Made by a program: the position numbers and the translations under genes. The notes beneath the pieces are model-generated. The model ran no database searches. It was not told the origin of the DNA and worked only from the letters and a program-made list of their open reading frames with translations. From Posidonia oceanica (lineage: Eukaryota; Streptophyta; Magnoliopsida; Alismatales; Posidoniaceae), in the NCBI GenBank assembly GCA_037176725.1, contig JAZBRS010000077.1, positions 620,001-684,000 on the forward strand: a stretch of 64,000 nt of DNA. The letters are read 5' to 3'. Below are positions 21,177-33,879 of this stretch, piece by piece. Numbering within the stretch: the stretch's first letter is position 1; each line of letters begins with the position of its first letter.

Positions 21177-23915
21177 CTAACTTAGCATTAGAGATAAATA
21201 AAGATAAGTAAAGGAAAACAGAGTACGGAAAAGGAAAAAAGTCTTATTTACAAGTTTCAATTGAATTAACCACTGCCCTTGGTTGGGCTCAGTGGAATAA
21301 TGCACCTCCCTTCCCAGATGAGGGGGCTTACCTGAGGGGTGACTGCGGAAGTCTGCCCTTGGTGTGTAGCAGTCAGGTGCTTGTGGTGCATGTTCTTGTC
21401 TTTCTTTTGGTTTGCGCCCACTTCTTGCTTTCAGAGGGTCAGAGTTGGACTCATCTTGACCCGCTCCAGGCGGCATGCCCCTAATGGCCTTGTCTCGGAG
21501 TGAGGCTATCAGATTTCCCCCTCCTCTTAAAGTGTGGCTGCTGATGTGCTCTGTAGTAACCTCTCCTCGACCATAGTGCTCATGACTGCCCCTAGTGTGT
21601 CTATTTGAAGGGTCAGGCGGCTTGGGAGGAGGATCAGCTCTTGCTTGTGCTGCTTGGAGAGCTTGGCAGAGTGAACCAAGTGCAGCTTCTGCTTTATACC
21701 AATCTGAATCCGCATATTCATCATAGATGGGTGACTGGCTTTCTTGAATCATGTCTTGGAACATCTAAGAGTCCACTACCTTTTCATTGCACCAGTATGG
21801 GTCAGTGTACTCATCATAGATGGGTGAGCAGCCTTCTTCTATTAAGTCCTGGAGTACATGGGAATCAAGGTCCCCTTCACTGGATGGGCTCTGCTCTGGA
21901 TCTGCTGGTATGCACTGGATGGATGCAAATTCAGCTCGAGTAGCTGATAAGATGATCTCTGCATCCGCATGATCTACTCGGTAGTTGAACAAGGGCTCTT
22001 GGTGTATCTGCATCACCTGTTGTCTCAGACCACATGATCTCACCCTTGTCATTAAGATTGTGTATTTTATCTTTGACAGTGAAGCATTCCTCAAGGGTGT
22101 GCCCATTGTTCTGATGATAAGGGCAATGCTTGGCCGTATTAGCGCTTGGATAACTCGAACTGGGCTCTAGGAGCTGCAGATCTCCACTCTCAACCAGCAT
22201 CCTGAATGTATCGGGGATTGATTTAGGAAGTGGAAGATAGTTTTGTTTCTAAGGGCCTTTGTAGTTTCGTGGAGGAGGAACGTTGTGATAGCTCTTCTGC
22301 CCCTGTTGTTGCCCCTGGTATCTTTGCTGGGCATGTACTGGATAATCAGGTGGCTGTTGTTGTTGGTGCTGCATTGACTGCACTAACTGCCGCTGGTACT
22401 GTGTTGATTGGCTCAGGTACTGCTCTGGCTGATACTAGGTCAGTTGCCCTTTGGCCAGAAGTGATTGCTCAGACTGGTATTGGCCCTTCTACTTCTGCTG
22501 GATTGAGACCTATGCCATGTCACTAGTGATCCCTTCAAGTGTATAGCCAGTGCCCTTCTTTTTCCCCCTTCCCCCGAGCTCTAAGAATGGTAGATCCTCT
22601 CTGTGATAGAGTATTCTTGCAGCACGCTCATGTAGCTGAGGGTATGTTTGGAGGTCACTCATTAGTAACCCTGTTCTGAGTGCTCCTGTAGTGTTGCGGG
22701 CAATGATCTCAACTGCTTGGCTTTCAGGAATATAGCATTTGGATCTTGCAGCCATGTCTCTCCATCTACTTGCAAAAGTGGCGAACTCCTCATCAGGTTT
22801 CATCTTTTCAGCGAGGAGGTCGCTCATTGTAGGCTTGTGCTGGATGCGATGGACATATTGGCGCAGAAATTTTTCTGGACCATCATGAAGTCACTGAGAT
22901 CATATGCTGTGAGCATGTTGAACCATCCCAGTGCTTCTCCTTCCAAGCTTTTAAAGAAAAGGTACATTATAAGCTCATTATCATATTGATAGGGTAGAGC
23001 GTCCATGGCAAATGTGGCTAGATGGCCCCTTGGATCCTCTATTCTACTGTATTTCCTCATTTTTGGCATTTTGAATCTAGGTGGAAGAACAAAATGAGGA
23101 AATTTCGATGTGTCAAACCCTATCAGTGCTTTAGATGTAACTCCCGCCTTTGTTAGTGCTTCAGCGATAATCCTTTTGAGATCTGTCCCTGGTGCGGCAT
23201 ATTGCCCCTGGCTCGGGTGTTTTTGTGTCTGTGGTAATGATGGGTTATGTTGCGGGGGAAGGAGGGATGACTGAGGTTGTGTAGGGTAGTATTGCGTGTT
23301 AATAGGAGGTTGTTGTGGATGGAAGAATGATGATGGGAGTGGAGTGGGGTAGTATTGGGTATTAGCGGGAGGTTGTAGTGAGTGTGTTATTCCGAGATAT
23401 TGTGGTTGGTATGATGTCCTGGGATATTATGGTGGTTGGTAGGTTGTGTATGATGGCATGGTTTGCTGCATGGAAGGATAGGTTTGTGTTGTGTGGTATG
23501 GTGTGAATGAACTTTGGTTAGGGAAGTTGATAGTGGGGCTTGGTGGAATGTTGTATGCGTGAGTGGGCGTTGTTAATGGGTTTTGGTGAGGGTTTAGGAA
23601 AGAAGGTTGGTGGGTGAATGGAATTTGCGGGCCCCTAAATGAGGGGTGGTGGTGCCGTGCTAGAGGTTTGTAGATCTCATTAATCGCTTCCTCAGACAGA
23701 TAGGAAGCGGTCGATGTAGGTGGCACTACGTGGGAGGTTACCCTAGGAATTGTACGCTCAAACGGGACACTCCTTGGTCGGGAGTGGCTTACTTCTCTTT
23801 CTTCTTCAAATGATCAGCCCATTGCTTGCGAGAAATTAGGGGTTTCTGGCTCCTCTGTTTGTGAAGTTGAAACTCTGAATAAGAACCCATGTGGGCCTTG
23901 ACTTTGTTGCGCCAT
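21177..23915 (-). pseudogene. gag: Broken gag of element C
   Basis: The minus-strand reading starts at ATG 23915 (MAQQSQG). It has a Pro/Gln/Tyr-rich N-terminus (23726-23427), a retrotransposon gag core (23069-22824: RIEDPRGHLATF, then LEGEALGWF; continued in another frame at 22827-22510: EEFATFASRWRDMAAR), and a Tat-type zinc finger with C-x2-H-x4-G-H-x4-C spacing at about 22125-22085 (CPYHQNNGHTLEEC). A Ser/Pro-rich tail follows (22106-21177). There is a stop in the N-terminal part, a frameshift near 22830-22870, another between the finger and the tail, and a TAG at 21767-21765 directly followed by ATG in the same frame. The motif SPIYDEY occurs twice, on either side of that TAG. Not functional as read. 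Confidence 0.8.
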
Positions 23916-25274
23916 GGAGGTAGAGGTAGACAATGTGCCACCGAATTCCATTGCAAGATTTGCTTTATTTTCTTTTTCTTTTTCTTTTTCTTTTGTCTTT
24001 TTTTTTCTTTTTTTTTCTTCTTTTCTTTTTCTTTTTTTCTTTTTCCTCAGACTATTACAAACTATTACCAGAGATTGAAGAAGAAGAAATTACAAACTCG
24101 ATACACTAGTTAATACAGACTTGATCAAATAAAGGGAAAATAAACAGGAAAAGAAACAGTCTGTGCCTGCAACCTTGTGAATAGTAATATATAAAATCCT
24201 TGCAATCAAGGCACTGAAACGAAGCGTTTTTTTTTTCTGCAGTTGCCTGTATTACAGGCAGCCAATCAAGTCACCGATTTCACCAGCGGCTGAGCGAGGT
24301 GCCTTCTAAACAAGCGACTATGCCTCTGTTCAATCAGCAAACCAGGTCTGTCTTAGACAGACCACGCAACAGTCAGGAAAATTAAAAGAAACAGGTTTCA
24401 AACAGTGCGTTGTTTTTACTTGTTTAAGTGTTTAATTAATGGATTGATTAATTAAACCTGCGTGGGTCACAAGTAATTGGGATTTTTTGCTTTCAGGTAC
24501 TCCTTAACTTTCTTTAGGGTCCACCAAGAGGGCCTAGATGGGGGGCTTGTCTCTATAAAGAGGGGCCCTCCACCTAGGATTTTGTCCTTAGGTTCGACAC
24601 TTAATCAAACCACAAAACAGTAAATAAACATAAAATATTAAAGTGCAAGTACCTACTAAGGACTATTTTTGACTCAGGGAGAAGGAGGAGTCAAAAATAA
24701 CAACTTAGGACACCTCAAGATCTTGATCTAGCTATCACAATTAACACTGAGTATGGGAGAGCGACTTGCACTGGCCTGGGTTCGCTCAGGTTAATTGTTC
24801 TAACTAGAGGAAGATTTCTTCAAGGAACTTTTACTTTAATATATAAACGAATTAGTTTCCTCCTTAAGGGTGGACACAAGCAAACCTAGAAATTATTAAA
24901 AAAACAAAAACACAGTGGACAGGAAGAGTTGTTTTTTTTCTTTTATGCTATTGCAGATCTAAAAATACAGAACAAATTACGAAAAAACAGTAATAATCTA
25001 CAGTATAAACAGGCGCTCCTTGGATGGGCGACTTAGTGCCAAAGTCTGCTGACCTTAGTAAAATAGTCCCAACTATCAAAGCCAGGGGTTTTACTAACGT
25101 CAGAAATAGTAAAGAAAACAACAAAAAGTTTGGGGTATCGTGAAAAACCTACTCGCACGATTTCCAAACTGAAAACAACACTTAGATCTACAAAAAAAAA
25201 GGGAAGAAGGAAAGGGATTTGCTTACATTACACGGAGGTTGGCTGAAATCGAGTCCCACTATGATTGCCACTTC
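23916..25274 (-). other. 5' leader of element C with primer-binding-site-like sequence
   Basis: Noncoding. A pure pyrimidine run at about 23961-24045 (purines on the element strand) lies just upstream of gag. After a 4-nt spacer from the LTR end at 25275, the minus strand reads TGGCAATCATAGTGGGAC (25270-25253), which fits a primer-binding site because it starts with TGG. I cannot assign the tRNA. Confidence 0.6.
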
Positions 25275-26740
25275 TGTGGATGTGGATTTAGGGGGTGTTT
25301 AAGAAGATGACTGCGCCTCCATGTACGTTGTCAACTTTTGTGATTACCACTCGCCTTTGGGTAGACAAGACACCTTGGGGAGAGATGATGAAGCTGTGAG
25401 TACTCGAATCACTGGATCAACGGTAGGATGTCGTCCAGCGGCTCCTTCATGTTATGTAAGCAATTTCCTTTCCTTCAAAACAAATGAGAATAAAAGATGT
25501 AGATTAGTTCAAGTGTAGTAAATGTTAATAAAAGTAGACAGAAAATAACATAAGCAATTAAACCTAATACTAACCGGGGGTTGTTCCCCGCATGCACATA
25601 CTATGGGTCCTATCTTAAGGAATGCAATATGAAATGGGAAATTAGATTGGAAGAATACTCCCTTCACCCTCGTGCTGTTTGCAGTGGAGTAGAAGTGGAG
25701 GCACGGTCAGAGCCCTGGCTTGGCTCAGGATCTCTAGGATCTTGGGATGTAGTGATCTCTGGGATATGAGTTGGGTTTCTCTCTGGATAGAGGGTGGAGA
25801 CTAGGGTTTCTGGTTAGGAAACTCTAGCTGTTTGAAGGTGGAAGCTCAGAAACCTAAAACCTACAGAAGATTTCTTTCTGACCTGACTGAGGGGGGGCTC
25901 TCTCCAAGAATGACCGGGGGTTCAAACATTGACCCACGGGGTCTATTTATAGACTCCAAGGGGTGTGGGTGGTTAACACATAGAAATTTCTAGAAAAAGT
26001 GGTAGTTATGGCTAGTCGCCGCATGGGTAGGCGACTAAGGCTAGCAACCGCCCAGTCAAACGTGGAGAAAACCGTAGAAATTCAGTTGACGGGAACCACG
26101 ATCGTTAGTCGCTGATTAGGTTGGTGTCTAGAGGTTAGTCGCCGTCTTTGTTGGCGTCTAGTAGTTGAGGAGATCGTGGGAAATAACCGTTGCAGTTCCA
26201 TGACCGTTAGTCGCTGTTTAGGTTGGCGCCTAGTTGTCAAGGGGATCGTGGGACACAATCGCCAAAAATAACCGCTCGATTCGGTTAGTGGAGCCTACGA
26301 CTGTTAGTCGCTGCTTAGAGTGGCGCTTAGGTTAGTCGCCTGTTGACATGGCGCCTATCCCAGTCGACTCTCCAGCTGGCAACTAGCAACATTTTTTGCA
26401 TTTTTTACCCTGTCTTTTAAGTTTGATTCAGAAAACTCGATTAAAAGCCCGTAAAACTTCAGATATCTCATGAAATCATAAAAACATCTTCTTTAACTCA
26501 AATCTGCCACGGATTTGAGGGAAAAAGTGTGCTCAAAGGTACTCAAACTTGCCATTAGTTTGGGCGAGTCAGCTCTGCCACAGCTAACGTCCTTGAGCTA
26601 AGTAGAATCAAGTGATGTTTTTAAGCAAGTCACAAAAACTTGGGAAAATATGTTATTAAAGCCTTAGTTATGTGATCTGGGTGCCTCAGAAGTTCCTATC
26701 CTCTACGAACTCTAGGAAATGCGAAAATGGGATATACACA
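25275..26740 (-). repeat. 5' LTR of element C
   Basis: 1466 bp, the partner of 17364-18817, with scattered substitutions and one roughly 12-bp length difference. The complement starts TGTGTATATC, changed from TGTAGATATC in the other copy, and ends CATCCACA. Confidence 0.9.
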
Positions 26741-26745
26741 AACAT
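26741..26745. repeat. Right 5-bp target site duplication of element C (AACAT)
   Basis: Perfect copy of 17359-17363. Confidence 0.85.
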
Positions 26746-26969
26746 ATGTTAGTAATCATAGGTGAACCTTTCCCTACTTCTAGGGAGATTGACTTAGTTA
26801 CACTTGCCCAGGAAATAAAGTATTCATTTGTGAATAATAGTCACTTAATCAATATTATTTGCTTTTATATGTCTGGATACTAGGTGGAGGGAATTAGTCT
26901 TGGCCTCAGCTAAGAGATGGAAAACTGGAGCCCAATGGACGCCAATTGTGAGTCATCTGTAGATGCTCT
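26746..26969 (-). mobile_element. Element D, right piece
   Basis: Continues the D sequence interrupted at 17363. It matches element C positions of about 19715-19918 (for example GTGAACCTTTCC and GGAATTAGTCTTGGCCTCAG). It ends at 26969, where an LTR terminus of element E starts; GCTCT (26965-26969) is the candidate duplication made by E. Confidence 0.75.
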
Positions 26970-29561
26970 TGTAACCATGCGACCGAACAGCTCGATTGCC
27001 GAATCGTTGGTCATGGCAAAAAGATGTAAAAACAGACAAAAGCTGAAGAAAAGAAAACAAAACATTGGAGTCGTCACCTAGTCTATTTTGAAAACTGGAA
27101 AGACGAGGAAAACCAGAAAACATGCAAAATGATAAAACAATGTAAAGGATATGACACAAAGTCATTGCGGGCCAGAGATTGGGCAAGGACTCCTGTTATG
27201 CATGGGGAAGGTGTCAGGCACCCCTATGCACCTGAGAGAGTCGGTCTTTCTAAGCTATTCCGCTCATTTGTGGCTAATCTAGGCATGTTAATGCCATTTA
27301 CTGTACGCCCAAGGGCGATAATGCTATGCCTTGTAAAACAAGCTAAATGCCTTTGAAATCATGCTAAATGCCTTTGAAAACACGCTAAAATTGTATGTTT
27401 AATGTCATGATGCTTAATGGAAAATGAAAACATGCATCCTATGTACTCAGCGGCGTTGACCACAACTTGGAAAGAGGAATCTCAATCCTAAAGAACCTCA
27501 GGCAGTATGCATCATTGCCCTAAATGTAATGCAGGCAAGAAACAAAACATCGGATAAAACCATGCGATGCAAGGACACAGCATGCAAAGGGAATCAAGAC
27601 GAAAGCAGAAAACCATGAGAAAACTGGTGATGCAAGGCATGAAACAGAGAAACAATGATCAAGCAACATGCATGGATGCTAGGGCATGCACTACAAGCGA
27701 TCAGATGCGGAAAACGACAAGTGAATCAAAGAAAGAAATCCAAATCAGGATGCAGCTGACTTATAGTGTTGAATGCTAGGATCACCATCGTCTTACGTTG
27801 GACGCTGGGAACATCAATGTCTAACACCTAAACTCAGGTTTTTGAAGAATGTGAATGCATATTTTTGTAAACTTGATTTTAATGCCATGTAGCAACTGTG
27901 GATAAGCAAATCAGGCTAGATAGTAAAAACAAAAGCCACCATGCTCATAATCAAGGGATGCAAGCCTCAAAACAGAGTTCAGCCAACTTAAAGTGGCAAA
28001 CGCTAGGAATCCTGCATCTTACGTTGGACGTAGGATCTCCAACGTTCAACGAATAATTTCAGATTTTAAACAGAAACTCTTTCTGAAATTAAAATGATTC
28101 TAAGAAATATGCATGAGGTCAAAACAGGATGCTAATGAGTGTATGATGATGCAGGCACTACAAATCATATCTCAGAAAATACTTTAATCTCATCTACAAG
28201 AGAAAAAATATGTTGAAAAATGCAACAGAGGCATTGGACATTGGGATTGCATGCGTCCTACGTTGGACGCACCAGCTCCAGCGTCCTACACCTCGGGGTG
28301 CCTCAGAGCATGATCAGACAACCAAATCGATTCAAATCGGATAATTGGCTATCAAATAATCAAGAGCATGCATCAACGATTGAAACCATGTAAAATTTAT
28401 GCTAAAAGGGCATCTGGATCGCCCCACCCACATCCACTTGCCTCTTGCCAGAATCCTATGGGTTCTCTGGCCATTAAAACGGCCGAGGACCCATGGTGCA
28501 CGGCCTGGGCTTATGGTGGAGGTTCAAGAAGGTCAAGAGTCTATGGCATGATGCAAGCTTGGTGGGGTTGCTGTCCAGGCCGTGCTAATTGGCCAATGAC
28601 CCCACACGACCGGTGAACCCATCACCAGAACTATGATAAGGTGGCAAAACAGTGATCACATGCAAGAAAACTTAGATAAAACGCATCGAAACAAACACCC
28701 ACGACTGGAAAATAAGGTTTTAAGCTATAGGGAGCAGAGCACTTATCTGTTGTGAAGGTTGGTGTGGCTTCTTGGACGCTGGCAGCACCTCCGATTTGCA
28801 GTGGTTCGAAAGGCGGTGGTAGTGGCTAGGAAGGTTCAGTTGTGCTATCGGAGAGTCTGATGGTAGCTTAGGGTTCCGGAGATGGGAGAATTCAGGTGGT
28901 TTTGCTAGGAAATTAGATGGCTCTCCATAGGGAATTCAATTGCCAGCCGTTCCAATGGAAGAGCCAAAATGCTTATATGGCTTGCATGGCTTTGTAATGG
29001 CTGAAGTTGAAATGAAGAGGCTCTAGACATGGTCGAGATTGTGTTTTGGATGGAGGACAAGATAGTCTTCGCACTTTGGAATTGATTGGAAGCCAAAATT
29101 GTGGAGTCACTGATACAGGGGTGTTAAACGGCTCCATGTAAGGCGTTCTACGTAGAACGCATGAAAATGAGCTTTTTACGTAAGACGCCGGATATCCAGC
29201 ATTCTACGTAAGACACTGGATACTCCAGTGTTCAACGACCTTGAGTGGATTTTGGGTGTTTTGGGCTTTTTCTGGTTGGGCTTGGGCTTGGATTTGGACA
29301 AGGCTTGGCTTTAGGCTTGGTTTGGGATTGTGGGCTCGGTTTTGGATAAGATTTGGGTTTAGGTTTGGGTTTGGACAAAGCTTGGGTTTAGGCTTGGTTT
29401 TGGACAAGGCTTGGGTTTGGGCTTGGTTTTGGACAAGGCTTGGGTTTGGTTTTGGACAAGGCTTGGGTTTGGATTTGATGAATAGGTTGGGTCCTCCATG
29501 ACCAAGCACATTACTTAGGAGAAAACAGCCAATGAAGGATTGCTAAATCATGGTGTCTACA
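26970..29561 (-). repeat. 3' LTR of element E
   Basis: 2592 bp; the complement starts TGTAGACACC and ends CATGGTTACA. It carries the conserved GGTGTCAGGCACC block near 27210, several GTTGGACGC-type inverted repeats (27790-29230), an 18-bp perfect palindrome (29143-29160) and a GGCTTGGGTTTGG-type repeat (29250-29480). No gene; the open frames in it are repeat translations. Confidence 0.8.
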
Positions 29562-29573
29562 GATGCCCCTCCA
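29562..29573 (-). other. Polypurine tract of element E
   Basis: The minus strand reads GGAGGGGCATC directly before the LTR start at 29561. The following text (29574-29625) matches, inverted, the A2 sequence just upstream of its own polypurine tract, including GCTGCTCAGGGTTGACAAG. Confidence 0.8.
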
Positions 29574-29864
29574 TGATCGAGGTCGGGGGAACCAAGGCCG
29601 CTGCTCAGGGTTGACAAGACACCCCAACTGAAGTTGGTGAGAAAGGAGTGTTACTGTCGGCGTGAGTCATTTATCCGATGGATGCATCGAAAATCATGAC
29701 TCGTTGCCAAAATGCAAATGCAAATGTAAACGCTGGGATGCAATGCTGACGCAAATCCTGCATAGCAGATGACATGCCGATGCTCATGTGCGCTAAACTC
29801 CGCTGGGGGAGCGTGAGCGATGCATGTATATGTGATGCCAATGTGGATCATGTGATGCTGGTGA

Positions 29865-32800
29865 TGAGGATCACTGAGCTAGTAGCTCCAAGCAAAGATA
29901 AAAATCAAGATCGCCGAGCCGGTAGCTCCAAGCGAGGATCGCTGAGCCGGTAGATCCAAGCAAGGATAAAGATCAAGATCGTTGAGCCAGTAGCTCCAAG
30001 CGAGAATCACTAAGCCGGTAGCTCCAAGCGAGGATAAAGATCAAGATTGCCCAGCTGGTAGCTCCAGGCGAGGATCAATGAGTTGATAGCTCTAAGCGAG
30101 GATAAAGATCAAGATCGCCGAGCCGGTAGCTCCAAGCGAGAATTGTTGAGCCGGTAGCTCCAAGCGAGGATAAAGATCAAGATCGCCGAGCCGGTAGCTC
30201 CAAGCGAGAATTGTTGAGCCGGTAGCTCCAAGCGAGGATAAAGATCAAGATCGCCGAGCCGGTAGCTCCAGGTGAGAATCACTGAGCCAGTAGCTCTAAG
30301 CTAGGAAAAGGGTCAAGATCACTGAGCCGGTAGCTCCAAGCGAGGATCGCTGAGCTGGAAGCTCTAAGCGAGGATAAAGATCAAGATCGCAGAGCCGGTA
30401 GCTCTAGGCAAGAGTAGCTAAGCCGGTAGCTCCAAGTGAGGATAAAGATCAAGATCTCTAAGCTGGTTGCTCTAGGCGAGGATTGCTAAGCCGGTAACTC
30501 TAAACGAGTATATAGATCAAGATCGCCGAGCTAGTAGCTCCAGGCGAGGATCGCTGAGTCGGTAGCTCTATGCGAGGATAAAGATCAAGATCACCGAGCC
30601 AGTTGCTCCTGGCAAGGATCGCTGAGCTGGTAGCACTAAGTGAGGATAAAAATCGAGATCGCCGAGCCGGTAGCTCCAAGTGAGGATCACTGAGCAGGTA
30701 GCTCCAAGCGAGGATAAAAATCAAGATCGCCGAGCTGGTAGCTCTAGGCAAGAATCGCTGAGCCGGTAGCTCCAAGAGAGGACAAGGATCAAGATCGTCG
30801 AGCTGGTAGCTCTAGGCGAGGATCGCTGAGCCGATAGCTCTAAGCGTAGATAAAGATCAAAATCGTCGAGCCGGTAGCTTCTAGCGAGGATCGCTGAGCC
30901 ACTAGCTCGAAGCGAAGATAAAGATCAAGATCACCGAGCCAGTAGCTCTAGGCGAGGCTCGCTGAGCAGGTAGCTCTAAGCGAGGATAATGATCAAGATC
31001 GCCAAGCCAGGTGCTCCAGGCCAGGATCGTTGAGCAGGTAGCTCCAGGCGAGGACAAGGATCAAGATCGACGAGCCAGTAACTCCAGGCGAGGATTGCTG
31101 AGCTGGTAGTTCTAAGTAAGGATAAAGATCGAGATCGCCGAGCCGTTAGCTTCTGGCGAGTATCGCTGAGCCGGTAGCTCTAAGTGAGGATAAATATCAA
31201 GATCGCCGAGTCGGTAGCTCCAGGCGAGAATCGCTGAGCCGGTAGCTCTAAGCGAGGATAAAAATCAAGATCGCCGAGTCGGTAGCTCCAGGCGAGGATT
31301 GCTGAGTCAGTAGCTCCAAGCGAGGATAAAGATCAAGATCATCGAGCCGATAACTCCAGGTGAGGATCGCTGAGCCGGTAGCTCCAAGTGAAGATAAAGA
31401 TCAAGATCGCCGAGCCGGTGGCTCCATGCGAGCATCGCTGAGCCGGTAGCTCTAAGCGAGGATAAAGATCAAGATTGTCGAGCCGGTAACTCTAGACGAG
31501 AATCGTTGCACTGGTAGCTCCAAGCGAGGATGAAGATCAAGAACACCGAGCCAGTAGCTCCAGGCAAGGATCACTGAGCCGGTAGCTTTAAGCGTGGAAA
31601 AGGATCAAGATCGCCGAGCCAGTACCTCTAGGCGAGGATCGCTGTGCTAGTAGCTTTAAGCGAGGATAAAGATTAAGACTGCCGAGTTGGTAGCTCTAGG
31701 CCAGAATCGCTGAGCCGGTAGCTCCAAGCGAGAATAAAGATAAAGATCGCTGAGCCAGTAGCTCTAGGTAAGGATCGTTGAGCCGGTAGCTTTAAGCGAG
31801 GAAAAAGAACATGATCGCCGAGTAGCTAGCTCTAGGCGAGAATCACTGAGCCCGTAACTCCATGCGAGGATAAAGATTAAGATCGCCGAGCCGGTAGCTC
31901 CAGGCGAGGATCGCTGAGCCGGTAGCTCCATGCGAGGATTAAGATCAAGATCGCCGAGCCTGTAGCTCCCGGCGAGGATCGCTGAGCTGGTAGCTCTAAG
32001 CGAGGATAAAGATCAAGATCGCCGAGCCAGTAGCTCTATGCGAGGAACGCTGAGCCAGTAGCTCCAAGCGAGGATAAAGATCAAGATCACCGAGCCGGTA
32101 GCTCTAGGCGAGGATCGCTGAGCAGGTTGCTCTAAGCGAGGATAAAGATCAAAATCGCTGAGCTAGGAGCTCTAGGTGAGGATCACTGAGCCGGTAGCTC
32201 CAGGCAAAGACAAGGATCAAGATCGCTGAGCCGGTAGCTCCAGGCGAGGATAAAGATCAAGATCGCCGAGCTGGTAGCTCCAGGCAAGGATCGTTGAGCC
32301 GATAGCTCTAAACGAGGACAAAGATCAAGATCGCTGAGCCGGTAGCTCTAGAGGAGGATCGTTGAGCTGGTAGCTCCAAGCGAGGATAAAAATCAAGATC
32401 ATCGAGGCAGTAGCTCCAAGCGAGGATAAAGATCAAGATCGTCGAGCCGGTAGCTCCAGGCGAGGATTGAGATCAAGATCGCCGAGCCGGTAGCTCCTAG
32501 CAAGAATCGCTGAGCCGATAGCTCCAAGCAAAGATGAAGATCAAGATCGTCCAATAGGTAGCTCTAGGAGAGGATCGCTGAGCTAGTAGCTCCAAGCAAG
32601 GATAAAGATCAAGATCGCCGAGCCGGTAGCTCTAGGCAAGGATCGCTGAGCTGGTAGCTCCAAGCGAGGATAAAGATCTAGATCGCCGAGCCGGTAGCTC
32701 CTGGTGATGATTGCTGAGCCAGTAGCTCTTAGCGAGGATGAAATTCAAGATCGTCGAGTTGGTAGCTCCAGGCGAGGATCGCTGAGCTAGTAGCTCCAAG

Positions 32801-33255
32801 CGAAGATAAAGATTAAGATCGCCAAGCCAGTAGCTCTAGGCGAGGATCGTTAAGCTAGTAGCTCCAAGTGAGGACAAGGATCAAGATCGCCCAACCGGTA
32901 GGTCCAGGCGAGGATCGCTGAGCCGGTAGTTCTAAGCGACGATAAAGATCAAGAACGTCAAGCCGGTTGCTCTAGGCGAGAATCGCTGAGCCAATAGCTC
33001 CAAGCGATGATAATGATCAAGATCGTCGAGCCGGTAGCTCCAGGCGAGGATAATGATCAAGATCGTCGAGCCGGTAGCTCCAGGCAAGGATCGCTGAGCC
33101 GGTAGCTCTAAGGGAGGATAAAGATCAAGATCGCCGAGCTAGTAGCTCCTAGCGAGGATTGCTGAGCCAGTAGCTCCAAGCGAGGATAAAGATCAAGATC
33201 GCTGAGCTGGTAGATCCAGGCGAGGATCGCTGAACCGGTAGCTCTAAGCGATCAA
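29865..33255. repeat. Tandem array of about 68-bp dimeric units (about 50 copies)
   Basis: The unit is two related halves: GATCGCCGAGCCGGTAGCTC plus CAAGCGA, and GAATCGCTGAGCCGGTAGCTC-type sequence plus CAAGCGAGGATAAAGATCAA. Two neighbouring copies give an exact 68-bp step (30121 to 30189). The total is 3.4 kb with scattered substitutions and some single-half steps. It lies between the LTR and the integrase end of element E, in its 3' noncoding region. The period is not a multiple of 3, so it is not coding. Each half contains GAGC and GCTC arms around a 5-nt loop. Confidence 0.9.
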
Positions 33256-33879
33256 GTTGTGTATCACTGAGTATGCCATGCTGGTCCTACTAAGGATGTA
33301 TGTAGAGTGTGAAATGCTAATGCGATGTCTGGTGACAAGTTAATGGCTAGTCCAAAGTTGCGTGGAGAGGGGCATGATACCAACAGGTAGCCAATGATGC
33401 ACCTAGTATCAAGAGAGGAATGACAAGTTAGCGATCCTATCAGACAAGAGGGGCCGTGTCAAGTCACAAGACCTGTCACCAAAGATGCCACAATGCAACG
33501 GAAATACCACACCCAAAGGTAGAGTATAGGTCAGTAGACTATCCCGTGACAGTTAGGGGTGTCAGCCCAAATGCAGAGGATAAGACGTTACCAATGGGCG
33601 ATACAGATGCAGCTATTATCAAGGGAAAAAGTGACAGACCAGCGACTCTATCAGTCGAGTGGTCTGTCGACAGGTCATCAGACTCGTCTGCTGAAAGGTT
33701 AGACAATATGACGGATGTCAAACGAATAGTTAGGGTTACCAACTAGGTTGTAGAGGATAAGACCAAGGAGAGATGCCCCTAGTGGAAGTACTGTCCCAAC
33801 TAGTTCATCTAGAAAGCAGTTGGCCTGCCCTCGGCTAAGAACTATACGATGCCTTGCAAAGTCGAGAGGGAGAGTAATG
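33256..33879. other. Noncoding spacer of element E
   Basis: No repeat or gene recognised. An open frame at 33456-33746 has no recognisable content and lies between two noncoding arrays. Confidence 0.5.

Larger units (their letters stand above)
17364..26740 (-). mobile_element. Element C: complete gag-only (TR-GAG-like) non-autonomous LTR retrotransposon
   Basis: A 9377-bp element bounded by two near-identical LTRs (17364-18817 and 25275-26740) in minus orientation. It has a polypurine tract beside the left LTR, a primer-binding-site-like TGG sequence beside the right LTR, and a perfect 5-bp duplication. Inside is one coding region, a broken gag on the minus strand (23915-21177). No protease, reverse transcriptase, RNase H or integrase is seen, so it must have been mobilised by an autonomous relative. 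The gag zinc finger looks Tat/Ogre-like. Confidence 0.88.

Noticed and set aside
29865..33255. Possible CRISPR-like array
   Set aside because: Units are contiguous and diverged with no unique spacers, the context is a plant retrotransposon, and no cas genes exist.
33456..33746. 96-codon plus-strand frame as a gene
   Set aside because: No recognisable motif, and placed between two noncoding tandem arrays of element E.
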